The position numbers were made by a program, and so were the translations under genes. This document shows positions 54,425 to 64,000 of a stretch of 64,000 bases of DNA, one piece after another. Origin of the DNA: Nemertoderma westbladi (lineage: Eukaryota; Xenacoelomorpha; Nemertodermatida; Nemertodermatidae); the NCBI GenBank assembly GCA_032718475.1, contig JAUCBJ010008380.1, forward strand, positions 38,095 through 102,094, read 5' to 3'. A model generated the notes under the pieces. That model did no database searches. It was not told the DNA's origin and was given only the letters and a program-made list of their open reading frames with translations. Numbering within the stretch: the stretch's first letter is position 1; every line of letters starts with the position of its first letter.

Positions 54425-54586
54425 GTGTCCAGTCTGTTATCCAACGTTTACATTCCCGTTATGAACAGACTCACTAAATGGGGTGAACTGAAATCCAAGT
54501 CTCATCCAGATGTAATTAGACTCTTTGGATTTATTGACATGTTTAAAAATTCTCTGGATAGCGCAAACAGATCCGTTGATTTAAAA
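54425..54586 (+). CDS. DNAH5/DNAH8: Axonemal dynein heavy chain, exon 5
   Basis: The exon runs from TTTCTAG to TTAAAA|GTTAGT, 54 codons in phase 0. It encodes VSSLLSNVYIPVMNRLTKWG followed by FIDMFKNSLDSANRSVDLK. The 'LLS.(V/I)(Y/F)IP' motif and 'F...L..A..S' helix match the DHC_N1 tail of DNAH5/8. Intron 5 is only 117 bp and contains two copies of ATATCTGAACGGTTCGG. Confidence 0.88.
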
Positions 54587-54703
54587 GTTAGTAGAAACAC
54601 AGAAATAATTCGGACAGTTTATATCTGAACGGTTCGGTATCGTATTCGATATCTGAACGGTTCGGGGGCATAAAACTTAAAATCATTATATTTTATACTA
54701 CAG

Positions 54704-54853
54704 GTTAATCTTGGACTCCACCAGCAGGGCGATGTCGTGAGCCAGGCATTGGCTCTCAAGTCGCCAACAGAGTATCCTCAGTTCGTTAGTCTGTTACACA
54801 ACCTAAACCCCCTGGAGACTTTAATGACATTCTGGATAAGGGATATAGAACAG
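54704..54853 (+). CDS. DNAH5/DNAH8: Axonemal dynein heavy chain, exon 6
   Basis: The exon runs from TACTACAG to GAACAG|GTTAGT, 50 codons in phase 0. It encodes VNLGLHQQGDVVSQALALKS and SLLHNLNPLETLMTFWIRD before IEQ. The closing 'L...M..WI...EQ' continues in exon 7 as ILAEANQ, a conserved DHC_N1 stretch. The last ~33 bases of this exon, together with its donor, are the source of the 48-bp repeat that follows. Confidence 0.88.
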
Positions 54854-57740
54854 GTTAGTTACTAGTCTTTAATGACCTTCTGGATAAGGGATATAGAACA
54901 GGTTAGTTACTAGTCTTTAATGACCTTCTGGATAAGGGATATAGAACAGGTTAGTTACTAGTCTTTAATGACCTTCTGGATAAGGGATATAGAACAGGTT
55001 AGTTACTAGTCTTTAATGACCTTCTGGATAAGGGATATAGAACAGGTTAGTTACTAGTCTTTAATGACCTTCTGGATAAGGGATATAGAACAGGTTAGTT
55101 ACTAGTCTTTAATGACCTTCTGGATAAGGGATATAGAACAGGTTAGTTACTAGTCCTTAATGACCTTCTGGATAAGGGATATAGAACAGGTTAGTTACTA
55201 GTCCTTAATGACCTTCTGGATAAGGGATATAGAACAGGTTAGTTACTAGTCCTTAATGACCTTCTGGATAAGGGATATAGAACAGGTTAGTTACTAGTCT
55301 TTAATGACCTTCTGGATAAGGGATATAGAACAGGTTAGTTACTAGTCTTTAATGACCTTCTGGATAAGGGATATAGAACAGGTTAGTTACTAGTCCTTAA
55401 TGACCTTCTGGATAAGGGATATAGAACAGGTTAGTTACTAGTCCTTAATGACCTTCTGGATAAGGGATATAGAACAGGTTAGTTACTAGTCCTTAATGAC
55501 CTTCTGGATAAGGGATATAGAACAGGTTAGTTACTAGTCCTTAATGACCTTCTGGATAAGGGATATAGAACAGGTTAGTTACTAGTCCTTAATGACCTTC
55601 TGGATAAGGGATATAGAACAGGTTAGTTACTAGTCCTTAATGACCTTCTGGATAAGGGATATAGAACAGGTTAGTTACTAGTCCTTAATGACCTTCTGGA
55701 TAAGGGATATAGAACAGGTTAGTTACTAGTCCTTAATGACCTTCTGGATAAGGGATATAGAACAGGTTAGTTACTAGTCTTTAATGACCTTCTGGATAAG
55801 GGATATAGAACAGGTTAGTTACTAGTCCTTAATGACCTTCTGGATAAGGGATATAGAACAGGTTAGTTACTAGTCTTTAATGACCTTCTGGATAAGGGAT
55901 ATAGAACAGGTTAGTTACTAGTCCTTAATGACCTTCTGGATAAGGGATATAGAACAGGTTAGTTACTAGTCCTTAATGACCTTCTGGATAAGGGATATAG
56001 AACAGGTTAGTTACTAGTCCTTAATGACCTTCTGGATAAGGGATATAGAACAGGTTAGTTACTAGTCTTTAATGACCTTCTGGATAAGGGATATAGAACA
56101 GGTTAGTTACTAGTCTTTAATGACCTTCTGGATAAGGGATATAGAACAGGTTAGTTACTAGTCTTTAATGACCTTCTGGATAAGGGATATAGAACAGGTT
56201 AGTTACTAGTCTTTAATGACCTTCTGGATAAGGGATATAGAACAGGTTAGTTACTAGTCTTTAATGACCTTCTGGATAAGGGATATAGAACAGGTTAGTT
56301 ACTAGTCCTTAATGACCTTCTGGATAAGGGATATAGAACAGGTTAGTTACTAGTCTTTAATGACCTTCTGGATAAGGGATATAGAACAGGTTAGTTACTA
56401 GTCCTTAATGACCTTCTGGATAAGGGATATAGAACAGGTTAGTTACTAGTCCTTAATGACCTTCTGGATAAGGGATATAGAACAGGTTAGTTACTAGTCC
56501 TTAATGACCTTCTGGATAAGGGATATAGAACAGGTTAGTTACTAGTCCTTAATGACCTTCTGGATAAGGGATATAGAACAGGTTAGTTACTAGTCCTTAA
56601 TGACCTTCTGGATAAGGGATATAGAACAGGTTAGTTACTAGTCCTTAATGACCTTCTGGATAAGGGATATAGAACAGGTTAGTTACTAGTCCTTAATGAC
56701 CTTCTGGATAAGGGATATAGAACAGGTTAGTTACTAGTCCTTAATGACCTTCTGGATAAGGGATATAGAACAGGTTAGTTACTAGTCCTTAATGACCTTC
56801 TGGATAAGGGATATAGAACAGGTTAGTTACTAGTCCTTAATGACCTTCTGGATAAGGGATATAGAACAGGTTAGTTACTAGTCCTTAATGACCTTCTGGA
56901 TAAGGGATATAGAACAGGTTAGTTACTAGTCCTTAATGACCTTCTGGATAAGGGATATAGAACAGGTTAGTTACTAGTCCTTAATGACCTTCTGGATAAG
57001 GGATATAGAACAGGTTAGTTACTAGTCCTTAATGACCTTCTGGATAAGGGATATAGAACAGGTTAGTTACTAGTCCTTAATGACCTTCTGGATAAGGGAT
57101 ATAGAACAGGTTAGTTACTAGTCCTTAATGACCATTCTGGATAAGGGATATAGAACAGGTTAGTTACTAGTCCTTAATGACATTCTGGATAAGGGATATA
57201 GAACAGGTTAGTTACTAGTCCTTAATGACCTTCTGGATAAGGGATATAGAACAGGTTAGTTACTAGTCTTTAATGACCTTCTGGATAAGGGATATAAAAC
57301 AGGTTAGTTACTAGTCCTTAATGACATTCTGGATAAGGGATATAGAACAGGTTAGTTACTAGTCCTTAATGACCTTCTGGATAAGGGATATAGAACAGGT
57401 TAGTTACTAGTCTTTAATGACCTTCTGGATAAGGGATATAGAACAGGTTAGTTACTAGTCCTTAATGACATTCTGGATAAGGGATATAGAACAGGTTAGT
57501 TACTAGTCCTTAATGACCTTCTGGATAAGGGATATAGAACAGGTTAGTTACTAGTCTTTAATGACCTTCTGGATAAGGGATATAGAACAGGTTAGTTACT
57601 AGTCCTTAATGACCTTCTGGATAAGGGATATAGAACAGGTTAGTTACTAGTCCTTAATGACATTCTGGATAAGGGATATAGAACAGGTTAGTTACTAGTC
57701 TTTAATGACCTTCTGGATAAGGGATATAGAACAGGTTAGT
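54854..57740. repeat. 48-bp minisatellite made of exon 6 end plus splice donor, 60 copies
   Basis: Each unit holds GTTAGTTACTAGTCTTTAAT (or GTCC) followed by GACCTTCTGGATAAGG and GATATAGAACAG, which is the exon 6 3' end and the first bases of intron 6. Donors run from 54854 to 57735, a distance of 60 units plus one inserted base (in the copy near 57130). There are thus 61 GAACAG|GTTAGT sites. In the exon frame every unit carries GTT AGT TAC TAG, so reading into the array stops at once. Most copies have GACC where the exon has GACA; several late copies have GACA. Confidence 0.97.
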
Positions 57741-57978
57741 TACTAGTCTTATGTAGTTGTTGTAGGAAAGATAGACCCTCTAAAAGAATTAAATTATTGT
57801 TGTTGTGGTGTTGACTTCTCTCAATTAGTTCAGTAAAACCAAAACGCGAAATACAATACCAAAATATATAGTTTTTTTTCAACTGTAGAGAGAATGGATT
57901 AATGACCAAATTGTAAATAGAGTAACTGTTACCAATTAACGGATGCAGTACATGGTGTACCGGTATATCCTTTTACAG
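57741..57978. other. Intron 6 end with acceptor region
   Basis: Unique AT-rich sequence after the array, ending in CCTTTTACAG before exon 7. Nothing else seen. Confidence 0.6.
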
Positions 57979-58131
57979 ATTTTAGCGGAAGCCAATCAGA
58001 TCCGTCAGGAAACAGACGACATGGTACCGGCAGCGGAGTTGGACTACTGGAAACGCCGTCTCTGTAAATTTACTTGTCTTCTGGACGAAGTAAAATCCAA
58101 GAAATGTCGGACTGTTGTGATTATGTTACAG
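57979..58131 (+). CDS. DNAH5/DNAH8: Axonemal dynein heavy chain, exon 7
   Basis: The exon runs from TTTTACAG to GTTACAG|GTCAGT, 51 codons in phase 0. It encodes ILAEANQIRQETDDMVPAAE then LDYWKRRLCKFTCLLDEVKS. The 'E.(D/E)D..P..EL.(Y/H)WK+RL.+F..LL' signature is one of the clearest in the DHC_N1 region of axonemal heavy chains and fixes the gene identity. No downstream exon was found in the remaining 5.9 kb, so intron 7 extends past the window. Confidence 0.92.
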
Positions 58132-58186
58132 GTCAGTAACCATAGAAATATTTATACCGGTAGAGAAACCTGATCGTCGACAAGCT

Positions 58187-59712
58187 AGTACCTGTAGACC
58201 ATGGATGGTAGTACCGGTAGTCCATGGACCGGTGATGGTCCGGTAGTACCGGTAGACCATGCATGTATGGTTACCTGTAGTACCGGTAGACCATGTATGT
58301 GGATTGTAGTACCGGCAGACCATCGATGGTAGTACCGGTAGCATGGATGGTAGTACCGGTAGTCCATGGACCGGTGATGGTCCGGTAGTACCGGTAGACC
58401 ATGCATGTATGGTTACCTGTAGTACCGGTAGACCATGTATGTGGATTGTAGTACCGGCAGACCATCGATGGTAGTACCGGTAGCATGGATGGTAGTACCG
58501 GTAGACCATGGACCGGTGATGGTCCGGTAGTACCGGTAGACCATGCATGTATGGTTACCTGTAGTACCGGTAGACCATGTATGTGGATTGTAGTACCGGC
58601 AGACCATCGATGGTAGTACCGGTAACATGGATGGTAGTTCCGGTAGCATGGATGGTAGTACCGGTACACCATCGATGGTAGTACCGGCAGACCATCGATG
58701 GTAGTACCGGTAACATGGATGGTAGTTCCGGTAGCATGGATGGTAGTACCGGTAGTCCATGGACCGGTGATCGTCCGGTAGACCATGCATGTATGGTTAC
58801 CTGTAGTACCGGTAGACCATGTATGTGGATGGTAGTACCGGTAGCATGGATGGTAGTACCGGTAGACCATCGATGGTAGTACCTGTAGACCAGGGATGGT
58901 AGTACCGGTAGTCCATGGACCGGTGATGGTCCCGTAGTACCGGTAGACCATGCATGTATGGTTACCTGTAGTACCGGTCGACCATGTATGTGGATGGTAG
59001 TACCGGTAGACCATCGATTGTAGTACCGGTAGCATGGATTGTAGTACCGGTAGTCCATGGACCGGTGATGGTCCGGTAGACCATACATGTATGGTTACCT
59101 GTAGTACCGATCGACCATGTATGTGGATGGTAGTACCAGTAGACCATGGATGGTAGTACCGGTAGCATGGATGGTAGTACCGGTAGTCCATGGACCGGTG
59201 ATGGTCCGGTAGACCATACATGTATGGTTACCTGTAGTACCGGTAGCATGGATGGTAGTACCGACCGGTAGACCATGCATGTATGGTTACCTGAAGTACC
59301 TGTAGACCATGCATGTATGGTTACCTGTAGTACCTGTAGACCATGCATGTATGGTTACCTGTAGTACCGGTCGACTATGTATGTGGATGGTAGTACCGGT
59401 AGCATGGATGGTAGTACCGGTAGACCATCGATGGTAGTACCGGTAGTCCATGGATGGTAGTACCTGTAGACCATGGATGGTAGTACCTGTAGTCCATGAA
59501 CCGGTGATTGTCCGGTAGTACCGGTAGACCATGCATGTATGGTTACCTGTAGTACCGGTAGACCATGCATGTATGGTTACCTGTAGTACCGGTAGACCAT
59601 GTATGTGGATGGTAGTACCGGCAGACCATCGATGGTAGTACCGGTAGCATGGATGGTAGTACCGGTAGACCATCAATGGTAGTACCTGTAGACCAGGGAT
59701 GGTAGTACCGGT
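58187..59712. repeat. Minisatellite at the start of dynein intron 7
   Basis: The array is built of 20-23-bp subunits with core GTAGTACCGGTAGACCATG. Its first part has a higher-order period of 142 bp (ATGGTCCGG at about 58235, 58377 and 58519). Many subunits are self-complementary (ACCGGT, CCATGG, CATGCATG, ATCGAT), so it can fold extensively. It starts about 55 bp after the exon 7 donor. The long - strand frame across it (58271-59221) repeats YRYYHP/STGTT-like words and is not a gene. Confidence 0.93.
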
Positions 59713-59717
59713 ACCTG

Positions 59718-59969
59718 TTCAATTCTTACCGTAATCGTTTAACATCTACACTTAGGGCTGCTGAAAAAAAATATTACTCTAACCAATTTGAACAAAATTC
59801 CAACAATATCCGTAAAACATGGACTGTTATTAACTCCGTACTTCATAAATCTTCAGCGAAATTATCCCCAAAGAAACTAATCATTAAAACAAATATCCAT
59901 TCCAAAATTATTTCCAACCCTAAAGAAATTGCCGAAACGTTTAATAAACATTTTGCTACTATAGGACCC
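59718..59969 (+). pseudogene. LINE ORF2 fragment between endonuclease and RT
   Basis: The + strand frame reads FNSYRNRLTSTLRAAEKKYY, then NNIRKTWTVINSVLHKSS and IISNPKEIAETFNKHFATIG. This is the linker of CR1/Jockey-like LINE proteins, where 'YRN.L...+R.(A/K)K..YY' is followed by 'K.(T)W..IN' and '(I)A..FN.(H/Y)F..IG'. Neither the endonuclease nor the RT is attached. It abuts the minisatellite, so the array may have grown up to it. Confidence 0.8.
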
Positions 59970-61223
59970 TGTAAAAGCTTTTGTGGGATAACTGATACGT
60001 TTGCCTTTGCTGGCCAGTTCCCCCCAGGCGCTGGAATACTCTAAAAAAGGTTTTCTAACTGTATATATATTCCCCTCGCCCGCAAGGTACCTTTACAGGG
60101 GTTTTAACGGACATAAAAGTAATTCTGCTATATACGTGTTTTAGTGGACATGGTAAGACAAAAAACTTGTAATGCACCAACCACCTTTCACAGCTTAGCC
60201 GTGATGATTCATATTACGACATCTAGCAGCTGGTTGCTGACATGGAAACAGCCATTGGCCGCGTGGTTCTTTGTTTGGCTTGGGCCAATCAGGGCGGTTT
60301 TTCCTGTCGACGTGTAGCTTTTCTGCCGATCATAAGGAGAGTGTTCTGTCTTACTGTTTTTTCTTGATACTTTGTTGTTATTGCTGTCTAAGCCAGAAAC
60401 ACCGGCATTTTTGGATAGATACTGCTGTACCGTAAACTGCTTGAATTATCGAAAGTATAAACTGTTACCTAACTCATTAATCATATTGTTTGTACTGTTA
60501 TTTTACCGTCAGTTATTAATTGTAAATATTTGTTGATGGAAATATCGCTATTTGGATAATACGGATAAATCACCCAATTCCCAATTTTCTTGATAACACT
60601 ACAGGTTAGAGAGACCGGCTATACATAACAATTGCGATTTATATTAATGTGGTGTGTATTGAATCCAATGTTATTTAGCAGACCCTACGTGAGTCAATTA
60701 CTGCTCTCTTTATGTGTGATCAAATGTACTGACTGTCGGCAGAATAGTGTGTATGATTGTGATTGGTAACAAAGTATTTCCTAAAGAATACGTTTTATAC
60801 TTTAATCATAAGCAGTATCGTTGCGTTTAGTATAAGTCTTAGTTCTGTTTAAATAGATAAAGCGCCACGTTGCACGTCCTAAAGGAACTGTTAATATTTC
60901 CCGAAAGCCAATAATATCTGTCAGAGATTAATTATTAACGATCTATCGAATAATACATTAGGTATACACTGCAACCTTACACTGTAATAATACAATTCAA
61001 GCATCCGAATTCAGTCTCCCGGGTGTAGATCCATCGGGTGAATGATCGCGCATGGGCTGACTTCGGCTAATGTTTTGCGTATTAGCATAAATTATTGTCG
61101 TATGCTAAAGTGGTTTTAATTAACGAAAAGACATATAAATTTTGGCAGGTTAAACTGCTAAAGGTCTTCGAAAGCGCGAACAGTAACAGTTTATTTGTAT
61201 TGCAGTGTAAGCATTAAAGACAG
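59970..61223. other. Intron 7 non-coding DNA
   Basis: I see no exon or gene. The segment is of mixed composition with several TA-rich stretches. A CGAACAGTAACAGTTTA motif at about 61178 recurs at about 63982 on the other side of the hAT-like insertion. Confidence 0.4.
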
Positions 61224-61231
61224 TTTAATAC

Positions 61232-61876
61232 TAGGGCTCGATCGGAGCTCCGGCCTCCGGCTCCGGCTCCGGCCATTTTGGCACCTCCGGCTCCTGCTCC
61301 GGCTCCGGTAAAAATATTGCTGGAGTTAATTTTTTAATAAAATATTATATTTCATGCATATTCTAATCTGAACAATTATTTACACTATAAGTACTGTAGC
61401 ATGTAGTAGGCCTACAGCTTCAATATCAAGCATCATAACTGAATAATGCAGTATTTACTGAAAGTCAATGACCAGATGACTGACTGACTGTACTGCAGTA
61501 CTGGTACAGGCCAGCTGGCTGACTAGCAGACTATTACAGATAGGCCCTACTGTAAAAAATTGTAAATGCTATGATTGTACACTGTACCACTGCAGCCATT
61601 TACTGCTGTCATGCCAGCATACTGCACTGCAGTACTGGTACACGTACGGTAGGCAGTAGGCTACCTACAGCTGTACAGTACACACCTATCTGCCTATACC
61701 ACAGTTAGACAGTTAGTGAGTTAGGTACTCGTACTGTAGGTAATTTTTAGCCGTCAGCGTCAGGCCGTCTGTCCGTGATAAATTAATTACTTAAATTTTA
61801 AATTGAAAATTCGTAAATCTATAAATAATTATGAAATTAATTAGACCTACAGTACTGCAGTATGATTGATTATGAG
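61232..61876. repeat. Left copy of a ~650-bp direct repeat inside the hAT-like element
   Basis: It aligns with 63153-63807 with small indels and substitutions, from TAGGGCTCGATCGGAG to GATTGATTATGAG. In this copy the alignment ends where TAGGGCTCAACAGAAGC begins. Confidence 0.8.
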
Positions 61877-61975
61877 TAGGGCTCAACAGAAGCTTCGGCT
61901 TCGGTTCGGTTCGGGCCGAAGTTTGGCAATTTCGGTTCGGTTCGGCTTCTGCAATTGATACTGCAGAAGCCCGGA
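61877..61975. repeat. Nested second hAT-like end with GGTTCGG repeats
   Basis: TAGGGCTCAACAGAAGCTTC is followed by alternating TCGGTTCGG and CGAAG words. The first eight bases equal the terminus of the enclosing element, but the subterminal repeat differs (GGTTCGG against GCTCCGG). No matching right end was found. Confidence 0.55.
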
Positions 61976-62097
61976 GCAAACTTTGCTAAATATTCCAAGT
62001 ATTACATTGACTGATTGAGCTAAGACCAGAATACAGTAATACTAATCAATCTGTCCATCGTTGTACTAATTAATTTTGGAGTGTAAACGTTAAGCAG

Positions 62098-62560
62098 ACA
62101 CTGGTGCAGAGCAGACAGTAGTGCAGACAGTGATGCAGACAGTGGTGCAGACACCTGGTGCAGACAGTGGTGCACGCACTGGTGCAGACAGTGGTGCAGA
62201 CAGTGGTGCAACAGTGGTGCAGACACTGGTGCAGACAGTGGTGCAGACATTGGTGCAGACAGTGGTGCAGACACCTGGTGCAGACAGTGGTGCAGACACT
62301 GGTGCAGACAGTGGTGCAGACAGTGTGCAGACAGTGGTGCAGGCAGTGGCACTGGTGCAGACAGTGGTGCAGACCCGGGTGCAGGCAGTGGTGTAGACAC
62401 TGGTGCAGACAGTGGTGCAGAAAGTGGTGCAGACAGTGGTGCAGACAGTGGTGCAGATAGTGGTGCAGACACTGGTGCAGATAGTGGTGCAGACAGTGGT
62501 GCAGACACTGGTGCAGGCAGTGGCAGAGTGGAGCAGACAGTGGTGCAGGCACCTTTTGCA
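62098..62560. repeat. GTGCAGACAGTG minisatellite
   Basis: About 38 imperfect 12-bp words of the form GTGCAGACA(G/C)TG, with insertions such as CACCTG and GGCAG, fill this stretch. Open frames on both strands across it are by-products. Confidence 0.9.
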
Positions 62561-62791
62561 GACTGGTGAAGTCTGCACTTAATTATTTTCGTACACACCT
62601 CTTATAATTATTTGTAATCAGGGCACATTCACCCGCACGCACCTCAACTTGTACTACATACGTCCTCCCTACTTCATGTAGAACCTTTCAGTAGTTACTC
62701 GCATATTTGTAGATAATAAAGTCTATGATAAAATATAATATAATAGTGCCTGGTGGTATTGTGTTTTGTGGTACTCTGGCAATTCAGTGTT

Positions 62792-62914
62792 TTCACCAGG
62801 TGTCTGCACCACTGTCTGGACCAGTGTCTGCACCACTGTCTGCACCAGTGTCTGCAAGACTGTCTGCACCAGTGTCTGCACCACTGTCTGCACCAATGTC
62901 TGCACCTGTATGGA
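62792..62914. repeat. Inverted copy of the GTGCAGACAGTG minisatellite
   Basis: CACCAGTGTCTGCACCACTG words repeat here. They are the reverse complement of the array at 62098-62560, about 230 bp away. The two arrays could form a long cruciform or an RNA hairpin. Confidence 0.88.
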
Positions 62915-62924
62915 ATCCATCCAA

Positions 62925-63035
62925 AAAGTGCGCCGGATAGCGCGCCGACCAATTTTTATGCGCGCTGCGCGCCGATGCCATTTCGAAGAAAAACCCTGCG
63001 CCAACTTAATTTTTAAGCGCGCCACGCATTGAAAC
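62925..63035. other. CpG-rich GCGCGC segment
   Basis: GCGCGCCGACCAATTTTTAT and GCGCCAACTTAATTTTTAAG are two related halves, each followed by a GCGCGC motif. This is much richer in CpG than its surroundings. No function inferred. Confidence 0.5.
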
Positions 63036-63152
63036 AATTTTGAAGAGCGGCACGTCAATGCAAATTCAATTTGAGGGACTGTAACCAATCTGTCGATGTC
63101 AGTCAGTCAGTACTGCTGTACCAGTCCCTGCTGCCCTATACAGCTATACATA

Positions 63153-63965
63153 TAGGGCTCGATCGGAGCTCCGGCCTCCGGCTCCGGCTCCGGCCATTTT
63201 GGCACCTCCGGCTCCTGCTCCGGCTCCGGTAAAAATATTGCCGGAGTTAATTTTTTAATAAAGTATTATATTTCGTGCATATTCTAATCTGAACAATTAT
63301 TTACACTAAGTACTGAAGTAAGTACTGTAGTACAGCTTCAATATCAAGCATAATACAGTAATACCGGTACTGCAGTACTGCAGTATTACTTAAAGTCAAT
63401 GACTGACTGACTGTACTGCAGTACTGGTACTGGCCAGCTGGCAGGCTGGCTGACTAGCAGACTATTACAGACAGACAGATAGGCCCTACTGTAAAAAATT
63501 GTAAATGCTATGAATGTACACTGTAGCTGTACCACTGCAGCCATTTACTGCTGTCATGCCATGCCAGCATACTGTACTGCAGTACTGGTACAAGTACGGT
63601 AGGTAGGCTACCTACAGTACACACTACACACCTCTACCACAGTTCAGCAGTTAGTGAGTTAGGTACTGTAGGTAATATTTAGCCGTCAGCGTCAGGCCGT
63701 CTGTCCGTGATAACTTAATTAATTACCTGTACTTAAATTTTAAATTGAAAATTCTTAAATCTATAAATTATGAAATTAATTAGACCTACAGTATGATTGA
63801 TTATGAGCGATTGGCGAACGATAACCATACTTTATTTTTTTTAAATAAATAATTAAATTTTTACAATTTTTGAAAAACTCCGGCTCCTGCTCCGGCTCCG
63901 GCCAAATTGTCCAACTCCGGCTCCTGCTCCGGCTCCGGCCAAATCCCAACTCCGATCGAGCCCTA
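63153..63965. mobile_element. Complete 813-bp copy of the hAT-like MITE
   Basis: This copy has both inverted termini (TAGGGCTCGATCGGAG at 63153 and its complement at 63965) and an uninterrupted interior, so it represents the basic form of the element. Its left flank (TATACATA) does not match the right flank (TTTAATAC), which instead pairs with the flank at 61224. Confidence 0.7.
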
Positions 63966-64000
63966 TTTAATACTGTTCTGTCGAACAGTAACAGTTTACA

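Larger units (their letters stand above)
61232..63965. mobile_element. Composite hAT-like non-autonomous element with 8-bp duplication
   Basis: The ends are TAGGGCTCGATCGGAG at 61232 and its exact reverse complement ending at 63965. They are flanked by TTTAATAC at 61224-61231 and 63966-63973. Eight-base duplications and short inverted termini are typical of hAT elements. Subterminal CTCCGGCTCCGG repeats resemble transposase binding sites. No transposase is present. The interior is composite: a direct repeat of the left part begins at 63153, another TAGGGCTC end starts at 61877, and two GTGCAGACA-type arrays lie between. Confidence 0.75.

Noticed and set aside
58185-59676. Several - strand frames of 60-316 codons in the intron 7 array
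   Set aside because: They consist of repeated tandem words and overlap in alternative frames.
59718-60045. Next dynein exon after exon 7
   Set aside because: The frame reads as LINE linker sequence, not as the expected continuation of the dynein tail.
62020-62598. Cys/Ala-rich frames of up to 192 codons over the GTGCAGACA array
   Set aside because: They are products of the minisatellite, present in three frames on each strand.

Overview
This is eukaryotic (animal) nuclear DNA with intron-exon structure, several classes of transposable element and very large tandem arrays. The host genes point to a ciliated metazoan. The BEL/Pao, RTE-like LINE and hAT-like elements are compatible with a marine invertebrate, but the species cannot be named from the window.

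Two host genes are present, both on the + strand. Positions 1-1503 hold the 3' coding part of a UBAP1-type ESCRT-I subunit, with a C-terminal SOUBA-like domain. Positions 14634-58131 hold the first seven coding exons of an axonemal dynein heavy chain of the DNAH5/DNAH8 type: 14634-14905, 15087-15227, 30206-30426, 49454-49572, 54425-54586, 54704-54853 and 57979-58131. All junctions are GT-AG, the phases agree, and the joined frame is open for 406 codons. The gene continues beyond the window. An RFX X-box-like site lies about 190 bp upstream of the dynein start codon.

Nearly everything else is repeats. Between the two genes is a 27-bp satellite of about 325 copies (2866-11656) and two inverted pieces of an RTE-like LINE. 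Dynein intron 2 (15.0 kb) holds a 5'-truncated LINE with a 10-bp target duplication, an inverted-repeat region full of GTTCTAGAAC palindromes, and a decayed, internally deleted BEL/Pao element (20003-29970, duplication ATTAT) itself hit by a solo-LTR-like insertion and a LINE. Intron 3 (19.0 kb) holds a DNA transposon with 36-bp terminal inverted repeats (30565-33206) that encodes a protein with D-x-x-C-G-G-Q and GH..MPVD motifs, and a very young BEL/Pao element (33908-48618, identical LTRs, duplication AAATA) with a 2.6-kilocodon open frame. Introns 4, 6 and 7 are each swollen by a different minisatellite that begins at or just after the 5' splice site. In intron 6 the repeat unit is itself a copy of the exon end plus splice donor, giving 61 potential donors. 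Intron 7 runs on through LINE debris into a composite hAT-like element with an 8-bp target duplication (61232-63965).

The most unusual observations are the amplified splice donor in the dynein gene, the repeated pattern of minisatellites anchored at 5' splice sites, a TIR transposon carrying a poorly characterised gene family, and a BEL element whose gag start appears to have been lost with a short deletion at the LTR/primer-binding-site junction.
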